The notes: generated from the letters alone by a model not told the origin. Positions 7,358 through 17,208 are shown, counted from the first letter of the stretch. The stretch: 64,000 nucleotides of DNA from HyVt-105 sp049975425 (GCA_049975425.1 JBNGDI010000009.1:39805-103804), one strand, 5' to 3'. A program made the numbers and translations.

Positions 7358-8533
7358 ATGCAGAAGAAACTGGTTATTCTTGGTTCCACTGGATCCATCG
7401 GCAGGCAAACCCTGGAGGTCGTTGATGAATTCCCTTCAACCTTCGAAGTGGAACTGCTTACAGCACGGAACAGTGTGGAATTGCTGGCCGCCCAGGCCAG
7501 GAAACACCTGCCTTCGAAAGTATACATTGCCAATCCTGATAAACGGGATTTACTTGCAGATACTCTGAGGGAAACCCCGGTGCAGGTACTGGGTTCTGAG
7601 GAGGAAATGCTTGAAGCCCTGCACGACGAGGGAGTGGATATGGTCGTGTCGTCGCTGGTGGGGTTTGCCGGTCTGAACCCCACCCTCCATGCCCTGGAGG
7701 CAGGGAAAACAGTTGCCCTGGCCAACAAGGAAACCATGGTTGTGGCCGGCGATCTGGTCACACGGGTAGCCGGAGAAAAAGGAGCCATGATCCTTCCGAT
7801 AGATTCGGAACATTCGGCTATTTTCCAGTGTCTGGCGGGAGAAGAGGAAAAAAACGTGGAAAAAGTGATCCTCACGGCCTCGGGAGGCCCGTTTCGCGGC
7901 CGTAAACGCCAATTTCTGGCCAATGTTTCTGCCGCTGAAGCCTTGAACCATCCCAACTGGAAAATGGGCGACAAGATCACCATCGACTGCGCCACACTGA
8001 TAAACAAAGGGCTTGAAGCCATTGAGGCACGGTGGTTTTTTAATCTGGATCCTTCCCAGATCGAGGTGGTTATCCACCCGCAATCCATAATACACTCGAT
8101 GGTACAGTTTCACGACGGAAGTGTCAAGGCCCAGATGGGACTGCCCGACATGCGGCTGCCCATTCTGTATGCCCTGGCTTATCCTTCCCGCATAAAATCA
8201 TCCTTCCCGAGGTATTCTCCCCTTGATTTCCCCTCCCTTACATTCGAGAAACCGGACGCGGACACTTTCAGAAACCTGTCGCTGGCATTCGAAACCATGA
8301 AAAAGGGAGGAAATGCTCCCTGTGTGATGAATGCCGCCAATGAAATTGCGGTGGAGGCCTTCCTGAAACAGCAGACCGGTTTTAACGATATTCCTGATAT
8401 TATTGCATATGCCCTGGAAAAAGTGCCGTTTATAAATAAACCTTATCTGAACGACTATACGGAATCGGATCGTGAAGCCCGGCGTTACGCCAGGGAAAGG
8501 ATCGGATCCCCTTATTGGAGGAGATCGGAATAA
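7358..8533 (+). CDS. dxr: 1-deoxy-D-xylulose 5-phosphate reductoisomerase
   Basis: 391 aa, normal length. The NADPH-binding loop GSTGSIGRQTLEVV is at the N-terminus. Metal ligands are D149 and E151 in PIDSEHSAIFQ and E220 in INKGLE, corresponding to D150, E152 and E231 of the E. coli enzyme; ALANKETMV and HPNWKMGDKITIDCATL are family signatures. It converts DXP to MEP, the committed step of the non-mevalonate isoprenoid pathway. The dxr-rseP order is common in Bacteroidota. Confidence 0.97.
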   Translation: MQKKLVILGSTGSIGRQTLEVVDEFPSTFEVELLTARNSVELLAAQARKHLPSKVYIANPDKRDLLADTLRETPVQVLGSEEEMLEALHDEGVDMVVSSLVGFAGLNPTLHALEAGKTVALANKETMVVAGDLVTRVAGEKGAMILPIDSEHSAIFQCLAGEEEKNVEKVILTASGGPFRGRKRQFLANVSAAEALNHPNWKMGDKITIDCATLINKGLEAIEARWFFNLDPSQIEVVIHPQSIIHSMVQFHDGSVKAQMGLPDMRLPILYALAYPSRIKSSFPRYSPLDFPSLTFEKPDADTFRNLSLAFETMKKGGNAPCVMNAANEIAVEAFLKQQTGFNDIPDIIAYALEKVPFINKPYLNDYTESDREARRYARERIGSPYWRRSE

Positions 8534-8538
8534 GATGT

Positions 8539-8546
8539 TATTTTTG
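8539..8546 (+). promoter_or_regulatory. -7 element upstream of rseP
   Basis: TATTTTTG between dxr and rseP, 34 bases before the rseP ATG; a weak TTGG at 8515-8518 is the best -33 candidate. Confidence 0.45.
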
Positions 8547-8579
8547 CACCATTTACCAAACCGGAACTAAACAAGACCA

Positions 8580-9899
8580 ATGGAAATACTGACACAGATA
8601 CTCGGGTTGGTTCTGAGCCTGTCCATTCTCGTGATCCTGCATGAAACAGGACATTTTATTTTTGCCAGGCTATTCCACACCCGGGTGGAGAAGTTTTATC
8701 TTTTTTTTAATCCGTGGTTCTCCCTGTTCAAATTCAAAAAGGGGGAAACAGAGTACGGGCTGGGCTGGCTGCCCCTGGGAGGGTATGTTAAAATCGCAGG
8801 AATGATCGACGAGTCGCTTGACCGCGAACAGCTAAAAAGGCCTCCGCAGCCATGGGAATTCAGGTCGAAACCCGCCTGGCAACGCTTGCTCATTATGCTG
8901 GGAGGTGTTTTGGTCAATTTTCTGCTGGCTCTTGCCATCTATTCAATGATCCTCTACAACTGGGGAGAACAGTACCTGCCGGCTGACGAAGTCAAATTCG
9001 GATATGATTTTCATCCCGTGACAGAGGAAATCGGTTTCCAGGACGGGGATATCATAACCCGGATCAATCAGGAACCCGTAGACGACTATACCCGGATCCT
9101 TCCCAGCCTCATTATGGATGAAGTGCACACCGTAACGGTAATACGAAACGGCAGGGAGGTGAGTGTGTATGTTCCCGGCGATTTCCCGAAAAGGATTATC
9201 GGCGAGGAAGTGAAGAACCTGCTTACACTGAACGTACCTTTCGTGGTCGACAGTATCATTCCGGGCCATGTGGCCGTTGAAGCCGGGTTCATGAAAGGCG
9301 ACAGCGTGGTGGCCATCAATGGTACGCCAACCCCATTTTACCATCAGTTTGAAGAAATAAAACAAAAAAACAAGGGGAAAGAGGTAGAGGTGACAGTTAT
9401 CAGAAATGGCCAGCCGGTGAACCTTTCTTTCCGGTTGCCTGAATCAGGAACCATCGGTATAGGGAACCGGCCGATGAGTCATTTTTTCAATCTGAATGAA
9501 ATAAAATACGGATTCTTTGAGTCCATTCCGGCCGGGATCCGGCTTGGCGTGGAAACGCTCATTTTCTATGTAAAACAACTGCGGCTGGTCTTCTCCCCCG
9601 AAGGAGCCCGCCAGCTGGGTGGTTTCGGCACCATCGGCAGCCTCTTCCCGAAACAGTGGAACTGGTATCAGTTCTGGAACATGACAGCTTTCCTGTCGGT
9701 GATCCTTGCTTTTATGAATATCCTTCCCATTCCTGCCCTTGACGGGGGACATGTCATGTTTCTCACTTACGAAATCATTACCGGACGGAAGCCGGGTGAC
9801 AAGTTCCTGGAAATTGCCCAGATCGCCGGGCTGATCATCCTGCTGGGGTTGATCATCTTTGCCAATGCCAACGATATCATACGGTGGCTGGGAAAATGA
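8580..9899 (+). CDS. rseP: RseP-type site-2 zinc metalloprotease (M50)
   Basis: 439 aa. The first transmembrane helix carries HETGH (H21, E22, H25). The third metal ligand lies in NILPIPALDGGH near the C-terminus, also membrane-embedded. Two PDZ-like regions lie between (about residues 130-300), with GFQDGDIITRINQEPV and GFMKGDSVVAINGTP as carboxylate-binding loops. It cleaves transmembrane anti-sigma factors and remnant signal peptides within the inner membrane. It is followed after 57 bases by tatA, which has its own promoter. Confidence 0.95.
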   Translation: MEILTQILGLVLSLSILVILHETGHFIFARLFHTRVEKFYLFFNPWFSLFKFKKGETEYGLGWLPLGGYVKIAGMIDESLDREQLKRPPQPWEFRSKPAWQRLLIMLGGVLVNFLLALAIYSMILYNWGEQYLPADEVKFGYDFHPVTEEIGFQDGDIITRINQEPVDDYTRILPSLIMDEVHTVTVIRNGREVSVYVPGDFPKRIIGEEVKNLLTLNVPFVVDSIIPGHVAVEAGFMKGDSVVAINGTPTPFYHQFEEIKQKNKGKEVEVTVIRNGQPVNLSFRLPESGTIGIGNRPMSHFFNLNEIKYGFFESIPAGIRLGVETLIFYVKQLRLVFSPEGARQLGGFGTIGSLFPKQWNWYQFWNMTAFLSVILAFMNILPIPALDGGHVMFLTYEIITGRKPGDKFLEIAQIAGLIILLGLIIFANANDIIRWLGK

Positions 9900-9923
9900 T
9901 TCGAAAAAACAAAAATAATTATG

Positions 9924-9931
9924 TAGCTTTG
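9924..9931 (+). promoter_or_regulatory. -7 element for tatA
   Basis: TAGCTTTG, exact TAnnTTTG, 26 bases before the tatA ATG. No good -33 box. Confidence 0.5.
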
Positions 9932-9956
9932 TATAACTCATAAATACAGGAAGCCC

Positions 9957-10166
9957 ATGAATCTTTTTATCATCGCAGGAATGATCGGCCCCTGGCAAAT
10001 TGTACTGATCGTTGTAATATTGCTTCTTCTGTTCGGCGGAAGAAAAATTCCCGAACTGATGAAGGGACTGGGCCAGGGTTTGAAAGAATTCAAAAAAGCC
10101 ACCTCACAGGATGATGAGGATAGCGGGGGAAAAACGGAAGATTCGAAAAAACTGGAGAAGGAATAA
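9957..10166 (+). CDS. tatA: Sec-independent translocase subunit TatA
   Basis: 69 aa, typical TatA size. A single N-terminal transmembrane helix (PWQIVLIVVILLLLFGG) is followed by the FGGRKIPEL hinge and an amphipathic helix (GLGQGLKEFKKA), then an acidic/lysine-rich tail. TatA oligomers form the pore for folded, twin-arginine substrates. tatC is not in this window. It ends in a strong terminator and is probably a single-gene transcript. Confidence 0.95.
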   Translation: MNLFIIAGMIGPWQIVLIVVILLLLFGGRKIPELMKGLGQGLKEFKKATSQDDEDSGGKTEDSKKLEKE

Positions 10167-10192
10167 GCATCTCCCTTAAAAACCCGCATAAC

Positions 10193-10227
10193 CTGCCGGA
10201 CATGCCCATGTACCGGCAGATTTTTTT
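10193..10227 (+). terminator. Intrinsic terminator after tatA
   Basis: CTGCCGG / CCGGCAG outer stem with inner ACATG / CATGT, followed by a T-run at 10221-10227. Confidence 0.85.
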
Positions 10228-10325
10228 AAGGGGCTCTGCAATGTCTTTTTCAACATGCCCTTCAGTCAATTTTTTTCAGTAAATTTCGTTCATCAAATAA
10301 AAAACCGGTAAGATGTCTTTATGAT

Positions 10326-11321
10326 ATGAAAACTACAAAAATACTTTTCATTCTGTCTGTGGCCATCCTCCTCCTCCAGACAGCCTGTAACAGCACCAGG
10401 GACACCAATCTGCCCGGAATTACAGGAAAATCGGGGGAAATTATTGTGGTAACAGAAAACCACCGCTGGCAGGACACCCTGGGAAAAACCATCCGGAGCA
10501 TCCTGCAGGAAGAGCTTCTGTACCTGCCTCAGGCTGAACCCATGTTCTCCCTGATTCATATTGCCCCGGCACAGTTTGGAAAAATTTTCCAGACACACCG
10601 GAACATCCTCTTTTTAAAACTTCATTCCGACTCACTGAAGCCCAGGATCAGCGTGAGACGCAATGTGTGGGCCAGCCCCCAGCTGGTGATGGATATGATC
10701 GGGCCGTCCGATACCAGTTTGTGCCGGTATATCCTGGAGAGCCGGGAACAGATCACGGATCGTTTCAACCAGGCTGAAAAACAGAGGCTGATATCCAATG
10801 CCCGCAAATACCAGGATATGGAGATTGTAAACACCCTGAAGGAAAAATACCGGCTTTCCCTGTATATTCCCCGGGGTTATTCCCTGGATGTGGATTCTGC
10901 CGATTTTGCATGGATATCCCTTGAATCACCCACAACCACCCAGGGCATTTTGATCTACATCTCTCCGTACCAGAATCCGAATGTCTTCACCCTGGAAAAC
11001 ATGATCAGAAGGCGTGACCGGTTTCTGCGTCGTTATGTGCCCGGGCCGCTTCCCGGCAGCCGGATGGCTACGGAAACCATCCTGACACCCCGGCTCACTG
11101 AATTTGAAGATAAGGGCCATTATTTTGCACGGCTGGAAGGTTTATGGAAACTGGAAGGCCGCGGTTCCATGGGAGGTCCTTTCGTAAGCCTTACCACGGT
11201 GGATGAAAAAAGAAACAGGGTGGTTACTGCCGAAGGTTTTGTATTTGCCCCCGGCGAAGAAAAAAGGGAATTGCTCAGGCATGTAGAAGCGATCATATAC
11301 ACCCTCCAGATCGTTGAATGA
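10326..11321 (+). CDS. DUF4837-family lipoprotein
   Basis: 331 aa. The signal peptide ends in the lipobox LLQTAC (lipidated C21), so it is membrane-anchored, probably in the periplasm or outer membrane. The C-terminal pattern GLWKLEGRGSMGGPFVSL, then GFVFAP and KRELLRHVEAIIYTL, is characteristic of the Bacteroidota-specific DUF4837 family. Function unknown; I see no catalytic motif. It lies between tatA and a leucyl aminopeptidase, each separated by about 110-160 bases. Confidence 0.82.
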   Translation: MKTTKILFILSVAILLLQTACNSTRDTNLPGITGKSGEIIVVTENHRWQDTLGKTIRSILQEELLYLPQAEPMFSLIHIAPAQFGKIFQTHRNILFLKLHSDSLKPRISVRRNVWASPQLVMDMIGPSDTSLCRYILESREQITDRFNQAEKQRLISNARKYQDMEIVNTLKEKYRLSLYIPRGYSLDVDSADFAWISLESPTTTQGILIYISPYQNPNVFTLENMIRRRDRFLRRYVPGPLPGSRMATETILTPRLTEFEDKGHYFARLEGLWKLEGRGSMGGPFVSLTTVDEKRNRVVTAEGFVFAPGEEKRELLRHVEAIIYTLQIVE

Positions 11322-11433
11322 TCTCATGCGCAGGGTTTTCTCAGCAAGGGATATCCCCGCCGGGCATAGGACCCCTCCATCTTCCGCAGCGAGATAAATT
11401 TTTACTACATTTATCCCAAAATCCTGTATTCAA

Positions 11434-12900
11434 ATGACAATATGTCCAGATATAATCCAGGGTCAGCCCGACGATACAAGCCAGGCTCTGATCTTTCTCG
11501 TTCCCGGCACCGACGAAGCCGGCAGCCTGCCTTTTCCGGATAATGAACGGAATTACCTTCGGAAAAAGCTGGACCGGGAAGAAGAGCTGGTGGTAATCCA
11601 GGGCCTGGAACAATGGAAACTGGTCGCCTTATGCACGGAACAGGAAAACCTGCCTGCCCGGCTGGAAAACAGCCGGAAGCTTGGCACACGGGTCAGGAAA
11701 ATCCTTTCCGGGGCCCAAATCAGGGAGTGCAGCCTTGTTGATAGCACCGGTGATCCTAAACTTGTCATGGCTTTCCTTGAGGGAATGGTCCTTTCAGGCT
11801 ATCAATTCCTCAAATATTTCACCGGGAAAGAAAAGGAAAAAAGAAAATACTCCCTTGAAAAATGCACCGTAGCCTGTCCGGATATCCCTGCCGGCGATTT
11901 TCAGTCATTCCGCTACCTGCTGGAAGGGGTTTATGCGGCCCGCGACCTGGTAAATGAACCCTTATCATACCTCACTGCAGAGCAGCTGGGAAAAGAATTT
12001 GAAAAACTGGGAACTGAAGCTGGTTTCCAGGTAGAAGTATTCAATAAAAAGAAAATTGAAAGCCTCCGGATGGGAGGCCTGCTGGCAGTAAACAAAGGAA
12101 GCATTGATCCTCCCACCTTTACGGTCATGGAATGGAAGCCGCCCGGAGCAGTAAACGAAAAACCCTATGTGCTGGTGGGAAAAGGAGTGGTTTACGATAC
12201 CGGGGGGCTGAGCCTGAAACCCACCAAAGACAGTATGGACTATATGAAGTCGGATATGGCAGGCGCAGCTGCTGTAGCCGGCGCCATATACGCCATCGCC
12301 CGCTCAAAGCTTCCTGTCCATGTGCTGGCCCTGGTACCGGCCACCGATAACCGCCCCGACGGAAATGCCTATGTTCCGGGTGATGTAATAAAGATGTACG
12401 ACGGGACAACGGTGGAAGTGCTCAATACCGACGCCGAAGGCCGGATGATCCTGGCCGATGCCCTCAGTTATGCCCGGCAATACGAACCGGAACTTGTTGT
12501 GGAGCTTTCCACCCTTACCGGATCAGCCAGCATGGCTCTCGGGCCTTACGGCATCGTGGGAATGGGAAATGCGGAGAAAAGCATTTTTACCCGGCTTCAG
12601 CAATGTGGGGAAGAGGTATACGAACGGGTAGTGGAATTCCCCTTCTGGCAGGAATACCGAGATCAACTGAAAAGCGAAATAGCCGACCTGAAGAATATCG
12701 GGGAAAGAGAAGGCGGAGCCATTTCTGCCGGAAAATTCCTGGAACATTTCACCGGCTATCCCTTCATCCATCTCGATATTGCAGGTCCTGCCTTCCTGAA
12801 CAAAGAAAACCTTTACAGGAAAAAAGGCGGTACCGGTGTGGGTGTAAGGCTCCTGGTAAGGTTTTTCCGCGAAATCACTGTTGAAAAAGAGAAACGGTAA
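11434..12900 (+). CDS. pepA: Leucyl aminopeptidase (M17 family)
   Basis: 488 aa with the usual two-domain arrangement: a variable N-terminal half and a catalytic C-terminal half. The bimetal active site is visible in VGKGVVYDTGGLSLKP (metal-binding Lys and Asp), MKSDMAGAAAV (Asp) and the family signature NTDAEGRMILADAL (Asp, Glu and the bicarbonate-binding Arg). It removes N-terminal residues from peptides in the cytoplasm as a hexamer. pdxA follows after 32 bases with no terminator, so co-transcription is likely. Confidence 0.95.
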   Translation: MTICPDIIQGQPDDTSQALIFLVPGTDEAGSLPFPDNERNYLRKKLDREEELVVIQGLEQWKLVALCTEQENLPARLENSRKLGTRVRKILSGAQIRECSLVDSTGDPKLVMAFLEGMVLSGYQFLKYFTGKEKEKRKYSLEKCTVACPDIPAGDFQSFRYLLEGVYAARDLVNEPLSYLTAEQLGKEFEKLGTEAGFQVEVFNKKKIESLRMGGLLAVNKGSIDPPTFTVMEWKPPGAVNEKPYVLVGKGVVYDTGGLSLKPTKDSMDYMKSDMAGAAAVAGAIYAIARSKLPVHVLALVPATDNRPDGNAYVPGDVIKMYDGTTVEVLNTDAEGRMILADALSYARQYEPELVVELSTLTGSASMALGPYGIVGMGNAEKSIFTRLQQCGEEVYERVVEFPFWQEYRDQLKSEIADLKNIGEREGGAISAGKFLEHFTGYPFIHLDIAGPAFLNKENLYRKKGGTGVGVRLLVRFFREITVEKEKR

Positions 12901-12932
12901 TCATTGTAAACACATAAATTCTTTTCGGGACC

Positions 12933-14012
12933 ATGTCAAATGATAAAATCAGGGTAGGAATAACTCAGGGAGACATCAATGGAATTGGATATGAAGTGAT
13001 TATCAAAACCCTTCAGGATAACAGGTTGTATGATACCTGCGTGCCGGTTGTTTACGGTTCGCCCAAGGTAGCGGCATACCACCGGAAGGCAGTCAATATT
13101 CAGAATTTCAGCTTCAACAATATCCGGCATGCTGCCGAAGCGCATGAGAAACGCCCCAACATGATCAATGTGGCTGACGACGATATCAGGGTGGAGCTGG
13201 GAAAGGCTACCCCCGCAGCCGGAGAAGCGGCTCTGGCAGCCCTGCAGGCAGCGGTTAAAGACCTGAAAGCCGGCCTGATCGATGTGCTGGTAACCGCTCC
13301 CATCAGCAAATATTCCATCCGTTCCGGTGAATTCTCTTTTCCCGGCCATACGGAATACCTTGCCTCAGAATTCGGCGGAGAAACCCTGATGCTGATGCTA
13401 AGTGATGTAATGCGCGTGGGAATGGCTACCGGACACATCCCCCTGAACGAGGTTCCCGCTCAGATTACGGAAGATCTGATCCTGAGAAAATTGCGTATCA
13501 TGGAACTCTCCATGCAACGCGATTTCATGATCCGGAAACCCCGCCTGGCCGTACTGAGTCTGAACCCACATGCAGGTGAAGAAGGGATTCTGGGGCAAAC
13601 CGAACAGGAGATTATCGTACCTGCCCTGAAAACCGCCCGGGAGGAAAACATTCTGGCTTTCGGCCCATATCCGGCCGATGGTTTCTTCGGATCGGGAAGT
13701 TTCCGGAATTTTGATGCCATTCTGGCCCTTTACCACGACCAGGGGTTGATTCCTTTCAAATCGCTGGCATTCGATACCGGCGTAAACTTCACAGCCGGCC
13801 TGGAAGTGATCCGTACCTCCCCGGCCCATGGAACGGCTTTTGATATAGCGGGCGAAGACAAGGCTTCCCCCGATTCCTTCCGCCATGCACTGTACACAGC
13901 ATGCGACATTTTCAGAAACCGGAAAATGTATGAAGAGATCACCAGCAATCCCCTTTCAGGAGAACCTTCTCCGCAGAACGGGGAGGGTGAAGAAGAGGTG
14001 CCGGAGGAATAG
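12933..14012 (+). CDS. pdxA: 4-hydroxythreonine-4-phosphate dehydrogenase (PdxA)
   Basis: 359 aa. Metal-binding histidines are in FPGHTEYL, LYHDQGLIPFK and SPAHGTAFDIAG; VGITQGDINGIGYEVI is the family N-terminus. It oxidises 4-phosphohydroxy-threonine in the DXP-dependent route to pyridoxal phosphate; dxr nearby draws on the same precursor but no other pdx gene is here. The C-terminal ~20 residues (SGEPSPQNGEGEEEVPEE) are low-complexity and look like a repeat read in frame rather than native protein. Catalytic core complete. Confidence 0.95.
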   Translation: MSNDKIRVGITQGDINGIGYEVIIKTLQDNRLYDTCVPVVYGSPKVAAYHRKAVNIQNFSFNNIRHAAEAHEKRPNMINVADDDIRVELGKATPAAGEAALAALQAAVKDLKAGLIDVLVTAPISKYSIRSGEFSFPGHTEYLASEFGGETLMLMLSDVMRVGMATGHIPLNEVPAQITEDLILRKLRIMELSMQRDFMIRKPRLAVLSLNPHAGEEGILGQTEQEIIVPALKTAREENILAFGPYPADGFFGSGSFRNFDAILALYHDQGLIPFKSLAFDTGVNFTAGLEVIRTSPAHGTAFDIAGEDKASPDSFRHALYTACDIFRNRKMYEEITSNPLSGEPSPQNGEGEEEVPEE

Positions 14013-14122
14013 CCCCCGCACCTGCCGAATAACATACGGTAAATCTTCCGGGTGAATGGGAAAATGCCGCAGAACATAACCAAACATTGTCACTGCTGCT
14101 GGATATTGTCTGTTTTTCCCTG

Positions 14123-14130
14123 TAATTTTG
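14123..14130 (+). promoter_or_regulatory. -7 element for malic enzyme gene
   Basis: TAATTTTG, exact TAnnTTTG, 39 bases before the ATG at 14170. The predicted start (about 14137) argues against translation from the in-frame codon at 14128. Confidence 0.5.
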
Positions 14131-14169
14131 GTAAAAACTAACAGGTCTCATCATCAAAACCCCAAAATC

Positions 14170-16455
14170 ATGGCAAAAATTACCAAGGAAGAAGCACTGG
14201 AATATCATTCCAAGGGCCGTCCCGGAAAAATTGAAGTGATCCCCACCACCCCCCATTCCACGCAGCGGGATCTCTCCCTGGCCTACACCCCCGGTGTAGC
14301 CTCCCCATGTCTCGAAATCAAAGAACGGCCGGAAGATGTATTCCGGTACACTGCCAAGGGCAACCTGGTGGCGGTGGTAAGCAACGGCACGGCTGTTCTT
14401 GGTCTGGGCGATATCGGCGCCATGGCAGGAAAACCCGTTATGGAAGGAAAAGGCCTGCTTTTTAAGGTGTTTGCCGATGTAGACGTATTCGATATTGAAG
14501 TGGACGAAAAAAATATTGACCGGCTGATAGGGATTGTAAAGGCTATTTCACCCACATTCGGGGGTATCAACCTGGAAGATATCAAGGCTCCTGAATGCTT
14601 TGAAATAGAACAACGTTTGATCGAAGAACTCGACATCCCGGTTTTCCATGATGACCAGCACGGAACCGCTATCATTTCCGGGGCAGGGTTGCTAAATGCC
14701 CTGGAGATCAGCGGAAAGAAAATTGACGAAATCAAAATGGTAGTCAGCGGTGCGGGAGCCGGAGCCATTGCCTGCACAAAGTTCTATATATCGCTAGGAG
14801 TGAAAAAGGAAAACATCGTGATGTGCGACAGCAAGGGTGTGCTGAACAAAAAAAGAAAAGACCTGAACAAACACAAGCAGGAGTTTGTGACCGACAGGAA
14901 TGTCGATACCCTGGCCGATGCCGTTAAGGGAGCCGACCTGTTTCTGGGACTATCAGTTGCCGATCAGCTCACTCCCGAGATGCTGAAAACCATGGCCGAC
15001 CACCCCATTGTTTTTGCCATGGCCAACCCGAATCCGGAGATAGAATACGATGTGGCCGTAGCCACCCGCTCCGACCTGATCATGGCCACCGGCCGGTCGG
15101 ACTACCCCAACCAAATCAACAACGTACTTGGCTTCCCCTTCATCTTCCGGGGCGCCCTGGACGTACGGGCCAGAAAGATCAACGAGGAAATGAAGATTGC
15201 CGCATGCAAAGCCCTGGCCGACCTGGCCAAAGAACCTGTCCCCGAACAGGTCAATACGGCTTACAATGTAAGGAATCTGTCCTTCGGGCGGGATTACATT
15301 ATTCCCAAGCCGCTGGATCCCAGACTGATTACCAGGGTAGCTCCGGCTGTGGCAAAGGCGGCCATGGATACAGGCGTGGCACGTAAGCCCATTACCGACT
15401 GGGAAGCCTATGAACTGGAACTGAACCGCCGGCTGGGTTACGGAAACAAACTGGTTAACGATATCCTGCAAAAGGCCAAAGCAGAGCCGAAAAGGGTTGT
15501 ATATGCCGACGCCAGCAATTTCAAAGTACTGAAGGCAGTGCAAAGCGTGGTGCATGAAGGCATAGCCCGGCCCATCCTGCTCGGACCGAAAGACGAGATC
15601 AAGGAAATCATTCGCGAAAACAAGCTGGAATTCGATGAAGAGATACACATCATCGATCCGCGTTCAAAAGAAGAAGCCGGACGAAGAAAAGAATTTGCCG
15701 ATATCTATTTCACCAAAAGGCAGCGTAAGGGAGCCACTCTGGACGAAGCCAGGGAGCTGATGTTCGACCGCGACCATTTCGGCATTATGATGGTGGAAAC
15801 CGGACAGGCTGATGCCTTTATTTCCGGTTTTGCCCGGAAATATGCCGACGTAATCCGGCCTGCCCTGCAGATTGTGGGTACCAACAACACCCAGCAACAC
15901 ATTGCGGGCATGTACATCGTCATTACCAAGAAAGGTCCTTTCTTCTTCGCCGACACCACGGTCAACATCAATCCCGATGCCCGGACCCTGGTGAACAACA
16001 CCCTGCTCACAGCCGAAGAAGTGCGCAGGTTCAATATAGAACCTGTGGTGGCCCTGGTTTCCTATTCCAATTTCGGATCCATCAGAACCGGAAGCCCGCG
16101 CCTGGTGCAGGAGGCCATTGATATCCTCCACAAAGAACACCCCGATCTTATCGTCGACGGTGAAATGCAGGCCAACTTTGCTTTCAACCGGAGCCTCCGG
16201 GAAGGCAGATTCCCATTCACCAAACTTCAGGGAAAAGAGGTCAATACCATCATCTTCCCCAATCTGAGCTCGGGAAATATCGCCTATAAAATGATGCAGG
16301 AAATTGGAAATGCCGAAGTGATCGGGCCCATCCTGCTGGGAATCAACAAACCCATCCATATTCTTCAGCTCGATTCATCGGCCCGTGAGATCATCAATAT
16401 GACCGGAATTGCTGTGGTGGATGCTCAGTGCCGGGAGGATGAAACCTGCTTCTGA
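14170..16455 (+). CDS. maeB: NADP-dependent malic enzyme with C-terminal phosphotransacetylase-like domain
   Basis: 761 aa from the ATG at 14170. Residues 1-430 are a malic enzyme: LAYTPGVASPC, the divalent-metal site in PVFHDDQHGTA, and the Rossmann loop VSGAGAGAIACTKF. Residues 430-761 are a phosphate acetyltransferase-like domain (SNFGSIRTGSPRLVQEA, VDGEMQANFAF), which in MaeB-type enzymes is thought to be regulatory and oligomerising. The reaction is malate to pyruvate, CO2 and NAD(P)H. It has its own promoter and terminator. Confidence 0.95.
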   Translation: MAKITKEEALEYHSKGRPGKIEVIPTTPHSTQRDLSLAYTPGVASPCLEIKERPEDVFRYTAKGNLVAVVSNGTAVLGLGDIGAMAGKPVMEGKGLLFKVFADVDVFDIEVDEKNIDRLIGIVKAISPTFGGINLEDIKAPECFEIEQRLIEELDIPVFHDDQHGTAIISGAGLLNALEISGKKIDEIKMVVSGAGAGAIACTKFYISLGVKKENIVMCDSKGVLNKKRKDLNKHKQEFVTDRNVDTLADAVKGADLFLGLSVADQLTPEMLKTMADHPIVFAMANPNPEIEYDVAVATRSDLIMATGRSDYPNQINNVLGFPFIFRGALDVRARKINEEMKIAACKALADLAKEPVPEQVNTAYNVRNLSFGRDYIIPKPLDPRLITRVAPAVAKAAMDTGVARKPITDWEAYELELNRRLGYGNKLVNDILQKAKAEPKRVVYADASNFKVLKAVQSVVHEGIARPILLGPKDEIKEIIRENKLEFDEEIHIIDPRSKEEAGRRKEFADIYFTKRQRKGATLDEARELMFDRDHFGIMMVETGQADAFISGFARKYADVIRPALQIVGTNNTQQHIAGMYIVITKKGPFFFADTTVNINPDARTLVNNTLLTAEEVRRFNIEPVVALVSYSNFGSIRTGSPRLVQEAIDILHKEHPDLIVDGEMQANFAFNRSLREGRFPFTKLQGKEVNTIIFPNLSSGNIAYKMMQEIGNAEVIGPILLGINKPIHILQLDSSAREIINMTGIAVVDAQCREDETCF

Positions 16456-16479
16456 ACCTTGTTAGGCCTTTATGAACAG

Positions 16480-16516
16480 AAAGGGGATTGCCTGCAGGAA
16501 AGGGCAGCCCCTTTTT
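16480..16516 (+). terminator. Probable intrinsic terminator after maeB
   Basis: AAAGGGG at 16480-16486 pairs with CCCCTTT at 16508-16514 (inner GCC/GGC pairs extend it), ending in TTTTT. Confidence 0.65.
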
Positions 16517-16590
16517 GTTTTATGCGGGATCCATCTCCATCCTGTTAAATTTTCACTATTTTAGCCGCAGTATCATTAAATGGCTGCGGC

Positions 16591-17184
16591 ATGTACGAAT
16601 ACATCGAAGGATCCCTGACGGAAATCTCCCCGACGCATCTGGTGGTGGAAACCACAGGTATGGCCTACTACATCCAGATATCCCTGTACTCCTATTCCCG
16701 GTTTACAGAAGAAGACCTGACCGGAAAAAAAGTAAAGGTGTACCTGCACCATATCGTAAGGGAAGATGCACAGTTGCTTTACGGGTTTTATGACAGGCGG
16801 GAAAGACAGATCTTCCGACAGCTAATCTCCGTTTCCGGAGTGGGAGCGGGTACGGCCAGAATGATCCTTTCCGCACACCGGCCCGCAGAAATAGAAAAGG
16901 CTATCATGCAGGCGGATGTCAACCTTCTGAAAAACATCAAGGGAATAGGGATCAAATCTGCCCAGCGGATCATTGTAGACCTGAAAGGAAAAATAGGCAA
17001 AGATGCCGATGCCGGAGAAATTTTCGCCGCAGCAAGCAATACCCGGCGTGAAGAAGCGTTATCAGCATTGGTAACACTGGGATTTCCGAAAGTCGCCGCC
17101 GGCAAGGTTATCGATTCCATCCTGGCTGAAAATCCGGAAGGGAATATTGAAGAACTGATCAAGCTGGCGCTGAAACGGTTATAA
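16591..17184 (+). CDS. ruvA: Holliday junction branch migration protein RuvA
   Basis: 197 aa, standard length. N-terminal OB fold (MYEYIEGSLTEISPTHLVVET), then two helix-hairpin-helix motifs (SVSGVGAGTARMIL and IKGIGIKSAQRIIVDLK) that grip the junction DNA, then the C-terminal RuvB-contact domain. It tetramerises on Holliday junctions and loads the RuvB motor. ruvB is not in the window. It lies 24 bases upstream of sprA; ruvA-sprA adjacency is familiar in Bacteroidota and suggests co-transcription. Confidence 0.96.
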   Translation: MYEYIEGSLTEISPTHLVVETTGMAYYIQISLYSYSRFTEEDLTGKKVKVYLHHIVREDAQLLYGFYDRRERQIFRQLISVSGVGAGTARMILSAHRPAEIEKAIMQADVNLLKNIKGIGIKSAQRIIVDLKGKIGKDADAGEIFAAASNTRREEALSALVTLGFPKVAAGKVIDSILAENPEGNIEELIKLALKRL

Positions 17185-17208
17185 CCCTTTTTTTACACCG
17201 GATCGCTT

